A DNA stretch of 7,139 nt from Microcoleaceae cyanobacterium UBA11344. Lineage in GTDB: Bacteria > Cyanobacteriota > Cyanobacteriia > Cyanobacteriales > Microcoleaceae. Positions 1-6,150 of the stretch are shown in pieces. A program made the position numbers and the translations under genes. The stretch is from the NCBI GenBank assembly GCA_003483675.1, contig DMYK01000330.1, positions 2,485 through 9,623 of the forward strand, given 5' to 3'. The notes beneath the pieces are model-generated. The model saw nothing but the letters and a program-made list of their open reading frames with translations, did not search any database and had not been told where the DNA came from. The number at the start of each line of letters is the position of its first letter. Positions within the stretch are counted from its first letter, which is position 1.

Positions 1-26
1 GCCTTGGCGACTGCTATAACTCATGA

Positions 27-2528
27 CTACCTCAGCCACAACCTAATACTATTGTCTTTAGAGCCGCTAGCAATAGTTTTACCATCTGGACTAAAAGTCA
101 CCACATAAACCTGATCTAAATGTCCTGTCAAAGTATTCAACAATTCTCCGGTAGCCAAATCCCAAATTTTAATAGTTTTATCCTTACTCCCGCTAGCAAT
201 AAATTTTCCGTCTGGACTGATAGCAACCGATACAATATCATCAGAATGTCCCTTAAGAGAACGAATTAGCTCCCCAGTTTCGAGATGCCAAATTTTAATA
301 CTTTCATCATAAGAACCGCTAACTAATGTTTGTCCGTCAGGGCTAATAGCAACCGACCTCACCTGGTCAGCATGACCATCAATAGTCTTCAGCAACCTCC
401 CGGTTGCCACATCAACAATTGTAATTTTATTGTCCTTAGAAGCGCTGACCAAAGTTTTGTCATCGGGACTAAAAGCCACAGAATAAACAAAATCTGTGTG
501 GTCTGGCAAATTGTGAATTAACCGGCCATTGACCGCATCCCAAATCTTCGTTGTCTTGTCTCCACTGCCGCTAGCAATTAGTTGTCCGTCGTGGCTAATA
601 GCGACTGACCAAACAGAAGCAGCATGGTCGAGACTGCTCATCGATTGCCCTGTTTTCAAATCCCACAGCATCACTCTCCAAAAACCAGTACCTGTGGCAA
701 GTCGCGTGCCGTTTGAGTCAAAAGCAACCGACCAAATGGTGGATGAATCTCCCTCAAAAGTGCGGATTGACTTGCCTGTAGCTAAATCCCAAATTTGGAT
801 AGTTTTGTCCTTGGAACCGCTGGCTAACATCAAGCCGTCTGGACTGAAAGCAACGGCTCCAACTGCATCTGAATGTTGAGCAAAATTTTTGACTTTGGCA
901 TTTTTCCAGCGGAGGCCTGCTTCGCACTGATTCTGCAAGTTTTGAGCTGACGTGTAGCTACTGGAAGTGTTGGCAATTTTTGGTATTTCGCCGATGCAGC
1001 CTTCATAATTGCTTTCTAGATAAAGGGCATTAATTTGAGCCAGTGCTTGGGATTCTATCCCCACTCGCTGCTGCCATTCTTGCCATTTGAGATATCCGTA
1101 AATTCCCCCGATCGCAGCTAAAATAGCAGCAAGGGTTGCCCCGATCAGATAAGGATTGAACTTGCTAGTTTCTTTCTGGACAATCGCTGCTGCACTGTTG
1201 ACCTGCAAGTCGGTTTTTCCGTTCAAATTAACCAGGGGGGATGGAGCCGAATTGGCCTGCAAGTTGAGTGGAGAAATGCTTTCTGCTGGCGCAGTGTTGG
1301 ACTTGCGGTGTCCTTCTAAAACTGTGGAAATTGCCTTGTACAATTTCGATAATAAAGATTTAGGAACGACTAATTCTTCGATTCTCGATGCATCTTCGTC
1401 TGTCAGTCCTAAAACTTGCTGCAAGCGTTTTAATTCTTCGCGAGTTGCGACAGAAAAGGGATATTCTTGCTGCATTGCTTCTTGCAGTGCTTGTTCGTAG
1501 CGTTCCCCTTTTTCCCTGTATTTTCGGTAAGGATTCAATACATCGTCTTCGATTGCTTCTGCTTCTTCTGGCAGCAATTCTAAACTGACGCACAGTTCGT
1601 CTAATATTCTTCGGCCGACAAGTGTAATGTCACCACGAGTGCTGGTGCGTCTACCGACTTCTTCGCGATATACTGTTAGTTTCGGAATTCGTGCTTTCGA
1701 GCGATCGCCTATTTTTCTCAAGTCGGCTAAAGCTTCCGCCGCCGACTGATATCGTTCGCGAAAATCGTAGCACACCATATTGTCTAAAACATCGGCTAGC
1801 CCTTGGGAACACACTGCTAAATGCCGCCAAATAATTTCGCCTTTCTGGGAATTTTTCAAATCTCGCAGTTTTGGCAAATCGTAAGCTGGCAAACCTGTGA
1901 TTGCTTGGATGCCAATCATTCCCAAAGCGTAGATATCGCTATTGAGTTGCGGGTTGTATTGAAATTGTTCGATCGGCATATATTCCATTGTCCCGATCCG
2001 CACAGTCACCGGCGCTTGTCTTTGAGCTATGTGGATTTCTTTCACCGAGCCAAAATCGATCAAAACTAACTTATTATCTGAATAGCGACGGATTAAATTT
2101 CCCGGTTTTATATCTCGATGAATTACTCCCTGCCCGTGTACAAATACTAAAATTTCTAACAGTTCCTTCAACAAAAGAATTACTTTTTCTTCAGTGAGAG
2201 GTTTTCCGGGGACAATCTCTGTTGATAGGGAATGACCAGCCACAAAGGATTCAACTAAGAAGAATTCTTCATTTTCTTCAAAAAAAGCGAATAGCTGAGG
2301 TATCTGGTCGTGTTGACCGAGCTTTTCTAGAACTTCGGCTTCTTTTAGAAAAAGACGGCGCGTAGTATTAATTAATTCCGGTTCGCTAGTCCCCGGACGC
2401 AGGTGTTTAACGAAGCATTGCGGTTCACCCGGACGGCGAATATCTTTGGCTAGATAGTTGAGTCCAAATTCTCCTGTTTCTATGACTTCAATGATTTGAT
2501 AGCGTCCATCTAAAAGTTGGCTCACCAT
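27..2528 (-). CDS. Membrane-anchored Ser/Thr protein kinase with C-terminal WD40 propeller (833 aa)
   Basis: Complete kinase gene. Residues about 10-270 form a Hanks-type kinase domain: degenerate glycine loop ETGEFG (17-22), probable ATP-binding Lys41 in FVKHL, catalytic loop HRDIKPGN (137-144), DFG (158-160), and GTMEYMPIEQ (179-188) at the activation segment end. Catalytic residues are intact, so an active kinase is expected. Residues about 300-390 are a charged helical linker (ILDELCVSLELLPEEAEAIE type) seen in many cyanobacterial signalling proteins. One membrane helix spans about 459-480. A spacer region then leads to seven WD40 repeats (about 546-833) with GSxDxTIxIWD signatures. Blade 4 is degenerate (TIVDV), and the last blade is short, so the strand at 546-550 probably closes the ring. 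The ATG start has only a poor ribosome site (AAGG about 15 nt upstream). Substrate and signal are unknown. The propeller is presumably a protein-interaction or sensing surface. Confidence 0.96.
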   Translation of the reverse strand: MVSQLLDGRYQIIEVIETGEFGLNYLAKDIRRPGEPQCFVKHLRPGTSEPELINTTRRLFLKEAEVLEKLGQHDQIPQLFAFFEENEEFFLVESFVAGHSLSTEIVPGKPLTEEKVILLLKELLEILVFVHGQGVIHRDIKPGNLIRRYSDNKLVLIDFGSVKEIHIAQRQAPVTVRIGTMEYMPIEQFQYNPQLNSDIYALGMIGIQAITGLPAYDLPKLRDLKNSQKGEIIWRHLAVCSQGLADVLDNMVCYDFRERYQSAAEALADLRKIGDRSKARIPKLTVYREEVGRRTSTRGDITLVGRRILDELCVSLELLPEEAEAIEDDVLNPYRKYREKGERYEQALQEAMQQEYPFSVATREELKRLQQVLGLTDEDASRIEELVVPKSLLSKLYKAISTVLEGHRKSNTAPAESISPLNLQANSAPSPLVNLNGKTDLQVNSAAAIVQKETSKFNPYLIGATLAAILAAIGGIYGYLKWQEWQQRVGIESQALAQINALYLESNYEGCIGEIPKIANTSSSYTSAQNLQNQCEAGLRWKNAKVKNFAQHSDAVGAVAFSPDGLMLASGSKDKTIQIWDLATGKSIRTFEGDSSTIWSVAFDSNGTRLATGTGFWRVMLWDLKTGQSMSSLDHAASVWSVAISHDGQLIASGSGDKTTKIWDAVNGRLIHNLPDHTDFVYSVAFSPDDKTLVSASKDNKITIVDVATGRLLKTIDGHADQVRSVAISPDGQTLVSGSYDESIKIWHLETGELIRSLKGHSDDIVSVAISPDGKFIASGSKDKTIKIWDLATGELLNTLTGHLDQVYVVTFSPDGKTIASGSKDNSIRLWLR

Positions 2529-2567
2529 GATAATAACGCAGCCTTTTTTTGGTTGATTTTCGCAAGA

Positions 2568-2582
2568 AACAGTTTTACTGTT
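2568..2582. promoter_or_regulatory. Short perfect inverted repeat upstream of the kinase gene
   Basis: AACAGT and ACTGTT form 6-bp perfect inverted arms around a TTT spacer, about 40 bp upstream of the kinase ATG. A possible minus-strand -10 box, TATAAA, lies at 2600-2605, but I see no matching -35. If that promoter is real, the palindrome would lie in the early transcribed leader, where a repressor could bind. It could equally be a chance AT-rich palindrome. Confidence 0.25.
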
Positions 2583-2611
2583 GGCAGGAATTGCTATTTT
2601 TTATAGCGAAG

Positions 2612-2729
2612 CCTCGCTCCCCCTAAATCACCCTTAAAAAGGGGAGTAGGGGTTGACGAAAGAATGCTCTTGTCCCCCTTTGTAGGGGCGGTGCCCCCTG
2701 GCCCGCCCGCTCGCTAGGGGGGAGCGAGG
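2612..2729. repeat. GC-rich interspersed repeat element with terminal inverted repeats
   Basis: The left end CCTCGCTCCCCCTA (2612-2625) is matched in inverse orientation by TAGGGGGGAGCGAGG (2715-2729), with one extra G. Inside are several hairpins: CCCTT-AAA-AAGGG (2631-2643), GGGGC-GGT-GCCCC (2685-2697), and CTCGCT with AGCGAG (2710-2728). From general knowledge, C-run/TTAAAAA/G-run and GTAGGGGCGGTGCCCCC blocks are common dispersed spacer repeats in filamentous cyanobacteria. This stretch may therefore be one composite or two adjoining repeats. It encodes nothing that I can support, and I see no clear T-run that would make it an intrinsic terminator. Confidence 0.6.
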
Positions 2730-2767
2730 AGCCCATCGTTTGTCAGGAGGCTCAATGGACTAATACT

Positions 2768-2875
2768 TTATCTTTCCAACATCTGCAAAGCTTGATATCC
2801 CAAAAAGAAGAAGCCCAAAGCACCCAGTATTGCTATCCCATCTGCCAATATATCGACTGTAAGAAATTCACCCAT
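2768..2875 (-). CDS. Small single-helix membrane protein (35 aa), function unknown
   Basis: I do not recognise this protein. The ATG at 2875 is preceded by AGAGGA with a 7-nt gap (2883-2888), a near-ideal ribosome site. An extended -10 promoter about 105 bp upstream gives an untranslated leader near 95 nt. The peptide starts MGEFLTVDILADG, continues as one hydrophobic helix (about residues 11-33, containing AILGALGFFFLGYQ), and ends QMLER. The acidic N-terminus and basic last residue suggest N-terminus out, but this is weak. The frame is open upstream to a TTG at 2950 (60 aa), but that extension is polar, lacks a ribosome site and looks like leader sequence. Size and shape resemble single-helix subunits of thylakoid complexes (cytochrome b6f, photosystems, NDH-1). 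I cannot match it to PetM, PetN, PetL, PsbY or PsaM from memory. Confidence 0.68.
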   Translation of the reverse strand: MGEFLTVDILADGIAILGALGFFFLGYQALQMLER

Positions 2876-2977
2876 TGCACTATCCTCTGACAACTGATAT
2901 CTATCCTCGGTTTTTCCGTCGCCGACTGGGTGAGGGGTTTGACCCATCAAGCCAGGTTGAGCGCAAGATGCTCACAA

Positions 2978-2986
2978 ATTATAGCA
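2978..2986 (-). promoter_or_regulatory. Extended -10 promoter for the small membrane protein gene
   Basis: On the minus strand the sequence reads TTGCTATAATTTG: a perfect TATAAT (2978-2983) preceded by TG and one base, the extended -10 pattern that can work without a good -35. The position 17 bp further upstream reads GTTATT, a poor -35. Transcription would start near 2971, about 96 nt before the ATG at 2875. A HIP1 octamer (2990-2997) lies between the -10 and the expected -35 position. Confidence 0.6.
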
Positions 2987-3033
2987 AGAGCGATCGCCAA
3001 AATAACTTTCCGGGCGATCGACTAGCTTTTTGC

Positions 3034-3056
3034 TGTAATATTAGCAAATATGGTCA
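3034..3056 (+). repeat. Left copy of a gapped direct repeat flanking the recombinase gene
   Basis: The block reads TGTAATATT, AGCA, five bases, GGTCA. The same three words occur in the same order and orientation at 4645-4664, just beyond the recombinase gene. The 9-bp TGTAATATT is identical in both. The spacers differ (0 and 5 bases here, 2 and 0 there), so this is an imperfect match. It could be an attachment site, a binding site for the recombinase, or coincidence in AT-rich DNA. Confidence 0.3.
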
Positions 3057-3095
3057 CAATGTGTGCTATATTGAATTAACCTTATGCACATAAAT

Positions 3096-3126
3096 CAATA
3101 ATCTACATAGCGTCAGCAATAATCTA
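3096..3126 (+). repeat. Two 10-bp direct repeats, 21 bp apart, upstream of the recombinase
   Basis: CAATAATCTA occurs at 3096-3105 and again at 3117-3126. The 21-bp period is two helical turns, so proteins bound to both copies would sit on the same face of the DNA. A weaker third copy, CAATAGTTTC (7 of 10 bases), begins at 3160. The position 57 bp before the recombinase ATG fits an autoregulatory or arm-type binding site, but this is inferred from spacing only. Confidence 0.45.
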
Positions 3127-3182
3127 GATTTAATCGAGAAACACAGAACCTTGACAAATCAATAGTTTCAGGAATTTAAGCC

Positions 3183-4610
3183 ATGAAAACCCAAAAAACG
3201 GTACAGGTCGATTGCGATGTAAAAGTGTGTTCCGACCGCGGTACATTGCGACTACAGTTTCCTAAGCGTCACACTCCCTTGTGGGAGCTGTTGGAGGGGA
3301 GGTCACTAAAAGGTAAGCCAAAGTATCTATACTTAGGTAAGCACGGCTTCGGTGACAATCCAGAGGATAGGAAGCGCGCTACACAAATTGCGATCGCAAT
3401 GGAGGCCGACTTAGATCATCCAGAGTGGGAAAAACTGTTCGATTGCACACTTGCTAAATACGGGATCGGTAGCGCTAAATACGCCAAATTGGCTAATGTA
3501 TTACAGCTCCCCGGTACAAAGCAGCTAGAGCCCGAGATGACTGTAGGCGCTATGTGGGAGGAATATCTAGTGTGGAAGCAAAGTCAGATTGAGGCAAGTA
3601 CGTTTAAATCGCGGTACTTGTGTACCTCCACTTATGCCATTAAAGGCCTAAAATGGGACGCAAAAACTAAGAAGTTCTCAGACACTGGCAAAGGTATTTG
3701 GGATCAGCCATTAGGCACTGAAATCGTGGAATTTCTGCTTCTGATTGAATTGAATCCGGTGGTTAAGTCAAACCTATTCTTTGCACTCAATGAAGCATTT
3801 TTGCGCGCTCAAAGTCAAGGCAAAATAAAGATGACGGTTAACCCGTTTCACGAACTCCACAAACAAGTCAAACCTGATACCCGCGACAAATACAAGTCGG
3901 TTGTGGGGGCGGATGGTGAAGTCTGGAAGTGGTGGGAGGTACGGGACGCTAAATGCGAGGATGCTTTAGAAGCGGACAAACGTGCTTTTACAGCTCTAGA
4001 GCGCGACACTATCATCGCAGCATTCTATGAGTCTGACAAAGTGAATGAGCGCCAAATAGCCCCGTTAATCGAGTTTCTGTTTTTAACTGGTTGTCGTCCC
4101 GGTGAAGCTTTTGCGCTAGTCTGGGATAACATCAAGTTTGAGAAGGATTTGATATGGTTCAACAAGAGTTATTCGGGAACTATCAAAGACATAAAAGTCA
4201 CCAAGAATAACAGCGTCAGGCAGTTCTACCTTTACCCGCGTTTAACAGAATTGTTAAAACGGATTAAACCTGATGACACTAAACCCAAAGACTTGGTGTT
4301 TAAACAAGAGAATGGGCGGACATGGAATAGCGAGCGTCACGGGTTTTTGTGGCTAGGTAAAACATCATCAACTAAAGGTAAAACCTACTACTATCCCGGC
4401 GTTGTAACACGCTTGATAGAAGAAGGTAAAATTAGCAGTTACTTGCCCCCCTATAATGCCCGTCACACTTACATTACCTTGACAGCATGGCTCAACAAAG
4501 AGAATTCATCAGCATTAGTATTGCTAGCCGCTTGCTGCGAGAATAGCGTTGAGGTCATCCTCAAGCACTATCTCGATGTCGACCGCAGTGTCAGGCTGAT
4601 CTCAGGTTAA
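3183..4610 (+). CDS. Tyrosine recombinase (phage-integrase family), XisA/XisC-like (475 aa)
   Basis: Site-specific recombinase that would cut and rejoin DNA through a covalent tyrosine intermediate. The N-terminal part (about 10-75: DRGTLRLQFP, PKYLYLG, then a helix) looks like an arm-type DNA-binding domain. A core-binding helical region follows (about 118-230). The catalytic domain covers about 268-475: LTGCRPGEA gives Arg305, TKNNSVRQF a probable Lys341, PYNARHTYIT gives Arg427, and ILKHYLDV the nucleophile Tyr463. Two usual histidines are replaced: Tyr424 sits at the HxxR histidine, and by alignment Glu453 at the LGH position. From memory, XisA and XisC of heterocystous cyanobacteria also have Tyr at the first position and a similar length. 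The start at 3183 has a weak AGGA ribosome site with a 9-nt gap. It contains one HIP1 site, so it is not obviously foreign. No phage, plasmid or directionality-factor gene lies beside it, and its target is unknown. Confidence 0.93.
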   Translation: MKTQKTVQVDCDVKVCSDRGTLRLQFPKRHTPLWELLEGRSLKGKPKYLYLGKHGFGDNPEDRKRATQIAIAMEADLDHPEWEKLFDCTLAKYGIGSAKYAKLANVLQLPGTKQLEPEMTVGAMWEEYLVWKQSQIEASTFKSRYLCTSTYAIKGLKWDAKTKKFSDTGKGIWDQPLGTEIVEFLLLIELNPVVKSNLFFALNEAFLRAQSQGKIKMTVNPFHELHKQVKPDTRDKYKSVVGADGEVWKWWEVRDAKCEDALEADKRAFTALERDTIIAAFYESDKVNERQIAPLIEFLFLTGCRPGEAFALVWDNIKFEKDLIWFNKSYSGTIKDIKVTKNNSVRQFYLYPRLTELLKRIKPDDTKPKDLVFKQENGRTWNSERHGFLWLGKTSSTKGKTYYYPGVVTRLIEEGKISSYLPPYNARHTYITLTAWLNKENSSALVLLAACCENSVEVILKHYLDVDRSVRLISG

Positions 4611-4644
4611 TCACTTGCCTGATACAAATTTTGTTCAATCACAT

Positions 4645-4664
4645 TGTAATATTTAAGCAGGTCA
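4645..4664 (+). repeat. Right copy of a gapped direct repeat flanking the recombinase gene
   Basis: TGTAATATT, two bases, AGCA, GGTCA: the same words and order as 3034-3056, located 34 bp past the recombinase stop and 38 bp before the glycosyltransferase start. If the two copies were recombination sites, exchange at TGTAATATT would remove 1611 bp containing only the recombinase gene. It would place the glycosyltransferase next to the small-gene promoter region. No experiment is implied by the sequence, and the resemblance could be chance. Confidence 0.3.
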
Positions 4665-4688
4665 ACTGCGTACCCGCACCGAAATTTT

Positions 4689-4693
4689 GAGGT
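4689..4693 (+). promoter_or_regulatory. Ribosome binding site GAGGT that fixes a TTG start
   Basis: GAGGT lies 9 nt before the TTG at 4703 and overlaps the in-frame stop TGA (4688-4690), which bounds the reading frame. No ATG or GTG gives a full N-terminal membrane helix. The first candidates inside the frame would remove the helix or part of the enzyme fold, so TTG is the best start. Confidence 0.6.
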
Positions 4694-4702
4694 CAGTTCA
4701 CT

Positions 4703-5986
4703 TTGATATTGTTAACCCTGCTAATTTTTTCCCTAATTGTCAGTACAGCCTACACTAAGAATTTACGCCGATCAGTCAAAAACGCGCCTCGAACCAGCCC
4801 AAGTTCGGCTCAGCAGTTATCCCCGTCCACCGCTCAGTTCCCTAAAGTTTCAGTCATCGTACCAGCATACAACGAGGCCGAGAATATTCGGGATTGCGCG
4901 ATCGCCATTTTGCAGAGTACACCGCTGTCTGTGAACAACCTAGAAGTTTTGATCGTAGACGATCGATCGACAGACGACACACTGGCGATCGCCCAAACTC
5001 TGCAACAGCAGGTTAATGACCCCCGCCTCAAAATATTAGCAGGTCAAGCGCGACCAGCCAACCAATATTGGGCGGGCAAGAACTGGGCCTGCGCCGAAGC
5101 TGTCCAGGTAGCAACCGGAGAATTCTTATTATTTATTGATGCCGACGTGCGGCTCAAACCCGGGGCGATCGAAACCGCCATTGAAACAGTCCAAACCGAA
5201 AAAATAGACTTACTAACCTGTATGCCCGCACTGGTTTGCGAGTGTTTTGCCGAGTGGTTAGTGCAGCCGTTAATGTTCAATCACCTAGCAGTTTGCTTCG
5301 ACTTTACCGCCGTCAATGATCCGACAACAGACAGTGCTTTTGCCGCAGGGCCGTTCATGTTATTTAGGCGATCGGCTTATGAAAAAATCGGCGGTCACGC
5401 ATCAGTTGCCAGCGAAATTGTCGAAGATGTAGAACTAGCTAGACGCATCAAACGTGCGGGTTTAAAGCTAGGACTTTATGCAGGGTCAAATTTGGCATTT
5501 GTGCGGATGTATCGGTCTTGGAGCGCCTTGTGGGAAGGCTGGACGAAGAATTTGTATCTGGGTGCTCACCGCAGTTGGGGATTGATGGTTTACATGGCAG
5601 CAATTATGTTATTTCTCTATCCAATTCCCTGGATAGGATTATTCATTATTCTGAAACAGATAATTTCCCTATTTCCTCTTTTTACCCTGAACCCTTCGAC
5701 TATGTGGCCCCTGAACCCTTCGACTATGTGGCCCCTGAACCCTTCGACTATGTGGCCCCTGAGCGTAGTCGAAGGGTCTTCTTTCCTGTTAGCAATAATA
5801 GTAATTTGGCAACAGTACAATTTGCGACGTTTGGGTGCCCAGATTTCCGATTGTTCGACGAAATACTGGTGGTTGGGAGGTTTGGGAGGAACGTTAGTCG
5901 CGGCAATTGCGATCGCCTCTGCGATTAAAACAGAAACCGGTTGGGGATGGACTTGGCGAGGTAGAGCATTGCAAATCAAGAGTTAA
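4703..5986 (+). CDS. Membrane-anchored family 2 glycosyltransferase with an inserted coding repeat (427 aa)
   Basis: Transfers a sugar from a nucleotide-sugar donor, probably to a lipid-like acceptor at the membrane. An N-terminal helix (1-16) and a Ser/Pro/Gln-rich linker precede the GT-A domain. That domain has VSVIVPAYNEAENI (49-62), VLIVDDRSTDDT (82-93), the metal-binding DAD (146-148) in LLFIDADVRL, AGPFMLFRR (215-223), the probable catalytic pair ED in IVEDVELARRIK (239-250), and MYRSWSALWEGW (269-280). Membrane segments follow at about 294-317, 358-370 and 389-408, and it ends with TWRGRAL. The layout resembles cyanobacterial carotenoid glycosyltransferases of the CruG/CrtQ kind, or hopanoid-associated HpnB, but I cannot decide the acceptor. 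Residues 329-352 are three LNPSTMWP units followed by LSVVEGSS, encoded by a repeat inserted between membrane segments. The frame is kept, so the product may still work. It starts at TTG, and there is a 92-bp gap after the recombinase. Confidence 0.9.
   Translation: MILLTLLIFSLIVSTAYTKNLRRSVKNAPRTSPSSAQQLSPSTAQFPKVSVIVPAYNEAENIRDCAIAILQSTPLSVNNLEVLIVDDRSTDDTLAIAQTLQQQVNDPRLKILAGQARPANQYWAGKNWACAEAVQVATGEFLLFIDADVRLKPGAIETAIETVQTEKIDLLTCMPALVCECFAEWLVQPLMFNHLAVCFDFTAVNDPTTDSAFAAGPFMLFRRSAYEKIGGHASVASEIVEDVELARRIKRAGLKLGLYAGSNLAFVRMYRSWSALWEGWTKNLYLGAHRSWGLMVYMAAIMLFLYPIPWIGLFIILKQIISLFPLFTLNPSTMWPLNPSTMWPLNPSTMWPLSVVEGSSFLLAIIVIWQQYNLRRLGAQISDCSTKYWWLGGLGGTLVAAIAIASAIKTETGWGWTWRGRALQIKS
5685..5776 (+). 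repeat. Three perfect 24-bp tandem repeats plus an inverted copy, inside a coding region
   Basis: Units at 5685-5708, 5709-5732 and 5733-5756 are identical. Each begins CCCTGAACCCTTCGAC and ends TATGTGGC. They are followed by CCCTGAGCGTAGTCGAAGGG (5757-5776), the reverse complement of a CCCTTCGACTACGCTCAGGG word. The arms CCCTTCGACTA (5740-5750) and TAGTCGAAGGG (5766-5776) pair perfectly over 11 bp. Words of the CCCTGAGCGNAGTCGAAGGG type are, from general knowledge, widespread dispersed repeats in bacteria including cyanobacteria. Because 24 is divisible by three, the units add eight residues each without shifting the glycosyltransferase frame. Confidence 0.93.
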
Positions 5987-6045
5987 TTTAAGACTTGCAT
6001 ATGGGCAGGCTCTCCGGCCCACCCCACAAAAAATTAACTCCTTGT

Positions 6046-6068
6046 AGAACAGGCATCTTGCCTGTTCT
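6046..6068. terminator. Perfect 10-bp-stem hairpin between convergent genes (possible bidirectional terminator, repeat family)
   Basis: AGAACAGGCA (6046-6055) and TGCCTGTTCT (6059-6068) pair perfectly around a TCT loop, about 60 bp after the glycosyltransferase stop and about 98 bp after the oxidoreductase stop. On the plus strand only one further T follows before A-rich DNA. On the minus strand a T6 run lies about 15 nt beyond the stem. Termination is therefore plausible from position but not from a classic U-tract. GAACAGGCATCTTGCCTGTTC-like hairpins also recur as dispersed repeats in Oscillatoria-type genomes. Confidence 0.5.
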
Positions 6069-6094
6069 TAAAAATCATCTAAAATGTGAGTTAT

Positions 6095-6119
6095 AGAAAA
6101 AAGAAGGAAGAAGGAAGAA
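6095..6119 (+). repeat. Purine-only tract of GAAGGA-type repeats
   Basis: This is a 25-base run of only A and G, built from AGAAGGA units and followed by ATGC and a further A/G-rich stretch. It lies in the spacer between the converging genes. It is not coding. Tracts like this are slippage-prone and can adopt unusual helices; I see no other role. Confidence 0.5.
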
Positions 6120-6150
6120 TGCAGAAAGAACAAGGCAAAGGTAATCATAA

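Larger units (their letters stand above)
2876..3182. other. Divergent intergenic region between the small membrane protein and the recombinase
   Basis: This 307-bp spacer contains the small gene's ribosome site (2883-2888), its leader and its extended -10 promoter (2978-2986). It also holds one HIP1 site (2990-2997), a TGTAATATT-AGCA-GGTCA block (3034-3056) that recurs downstream of the recombinase, and two 10-bp direct repeats (3096-3126). For the recombinase, the best -10-like box is TATATT at 3067-3072, without a good -35. A weak ribosome site, AGGA (3170-3173), lies 9 nt before its ATG. I see no RNA gene in it. Confidence 0.6.

Noticed and set aside
1156..1500. Plus-strand frame opposite the kinase gene
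   Set aside because: It has no recognisable domain and is fully inside the strongly supported minus-strand kinase. The same applies to the plus-strand frames at 330-521, 529-879, 1388-1588, 1821-2069 and 1988-2197.
2593..2607. GCTAT-TTTTT-ATAGC hairpin as a terminator
   Set aside because: The stem is only 5 bp and AT-rich, with the T-run in the loop rather than after the stem.
2768..2950. 60-residue form of the small membrane protein
   Set aside because: The extra 25 residues are polar, start at TTG without a ribosome site, and lie in the predicted leader. The ATG at 2875 has AGAGGA at 7 nt.
3151..3179. TTGACA at 3151 as a -35 box for the recombinase
   Set aside because: The position 17 bp downstream reads ATTTAA, a poor -10, and it would end 3 bases before the ATG, leaving no ribosome site on the transcript.
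4611..4702. tRNA gene or tRNA 3' end serving as an integration site
   Set aside because: No cloverleaf, TTCGA-type T-loop or CCA end could be found beside the recombinase on either side.
5685..5756. Short CRISPR array
   Set aside because: The 24-bp units are directly adjacent with no unique spacers, are in coding DNA, and have no cas genes nearby.
5617..5979. Minus-strand frame containing GHIVEGFR repeats
   Set aside because: This is a shadow of the glycosyltransferase. The 24-bp units are open in several frames on both strands, which produces a spurious repeat protein.
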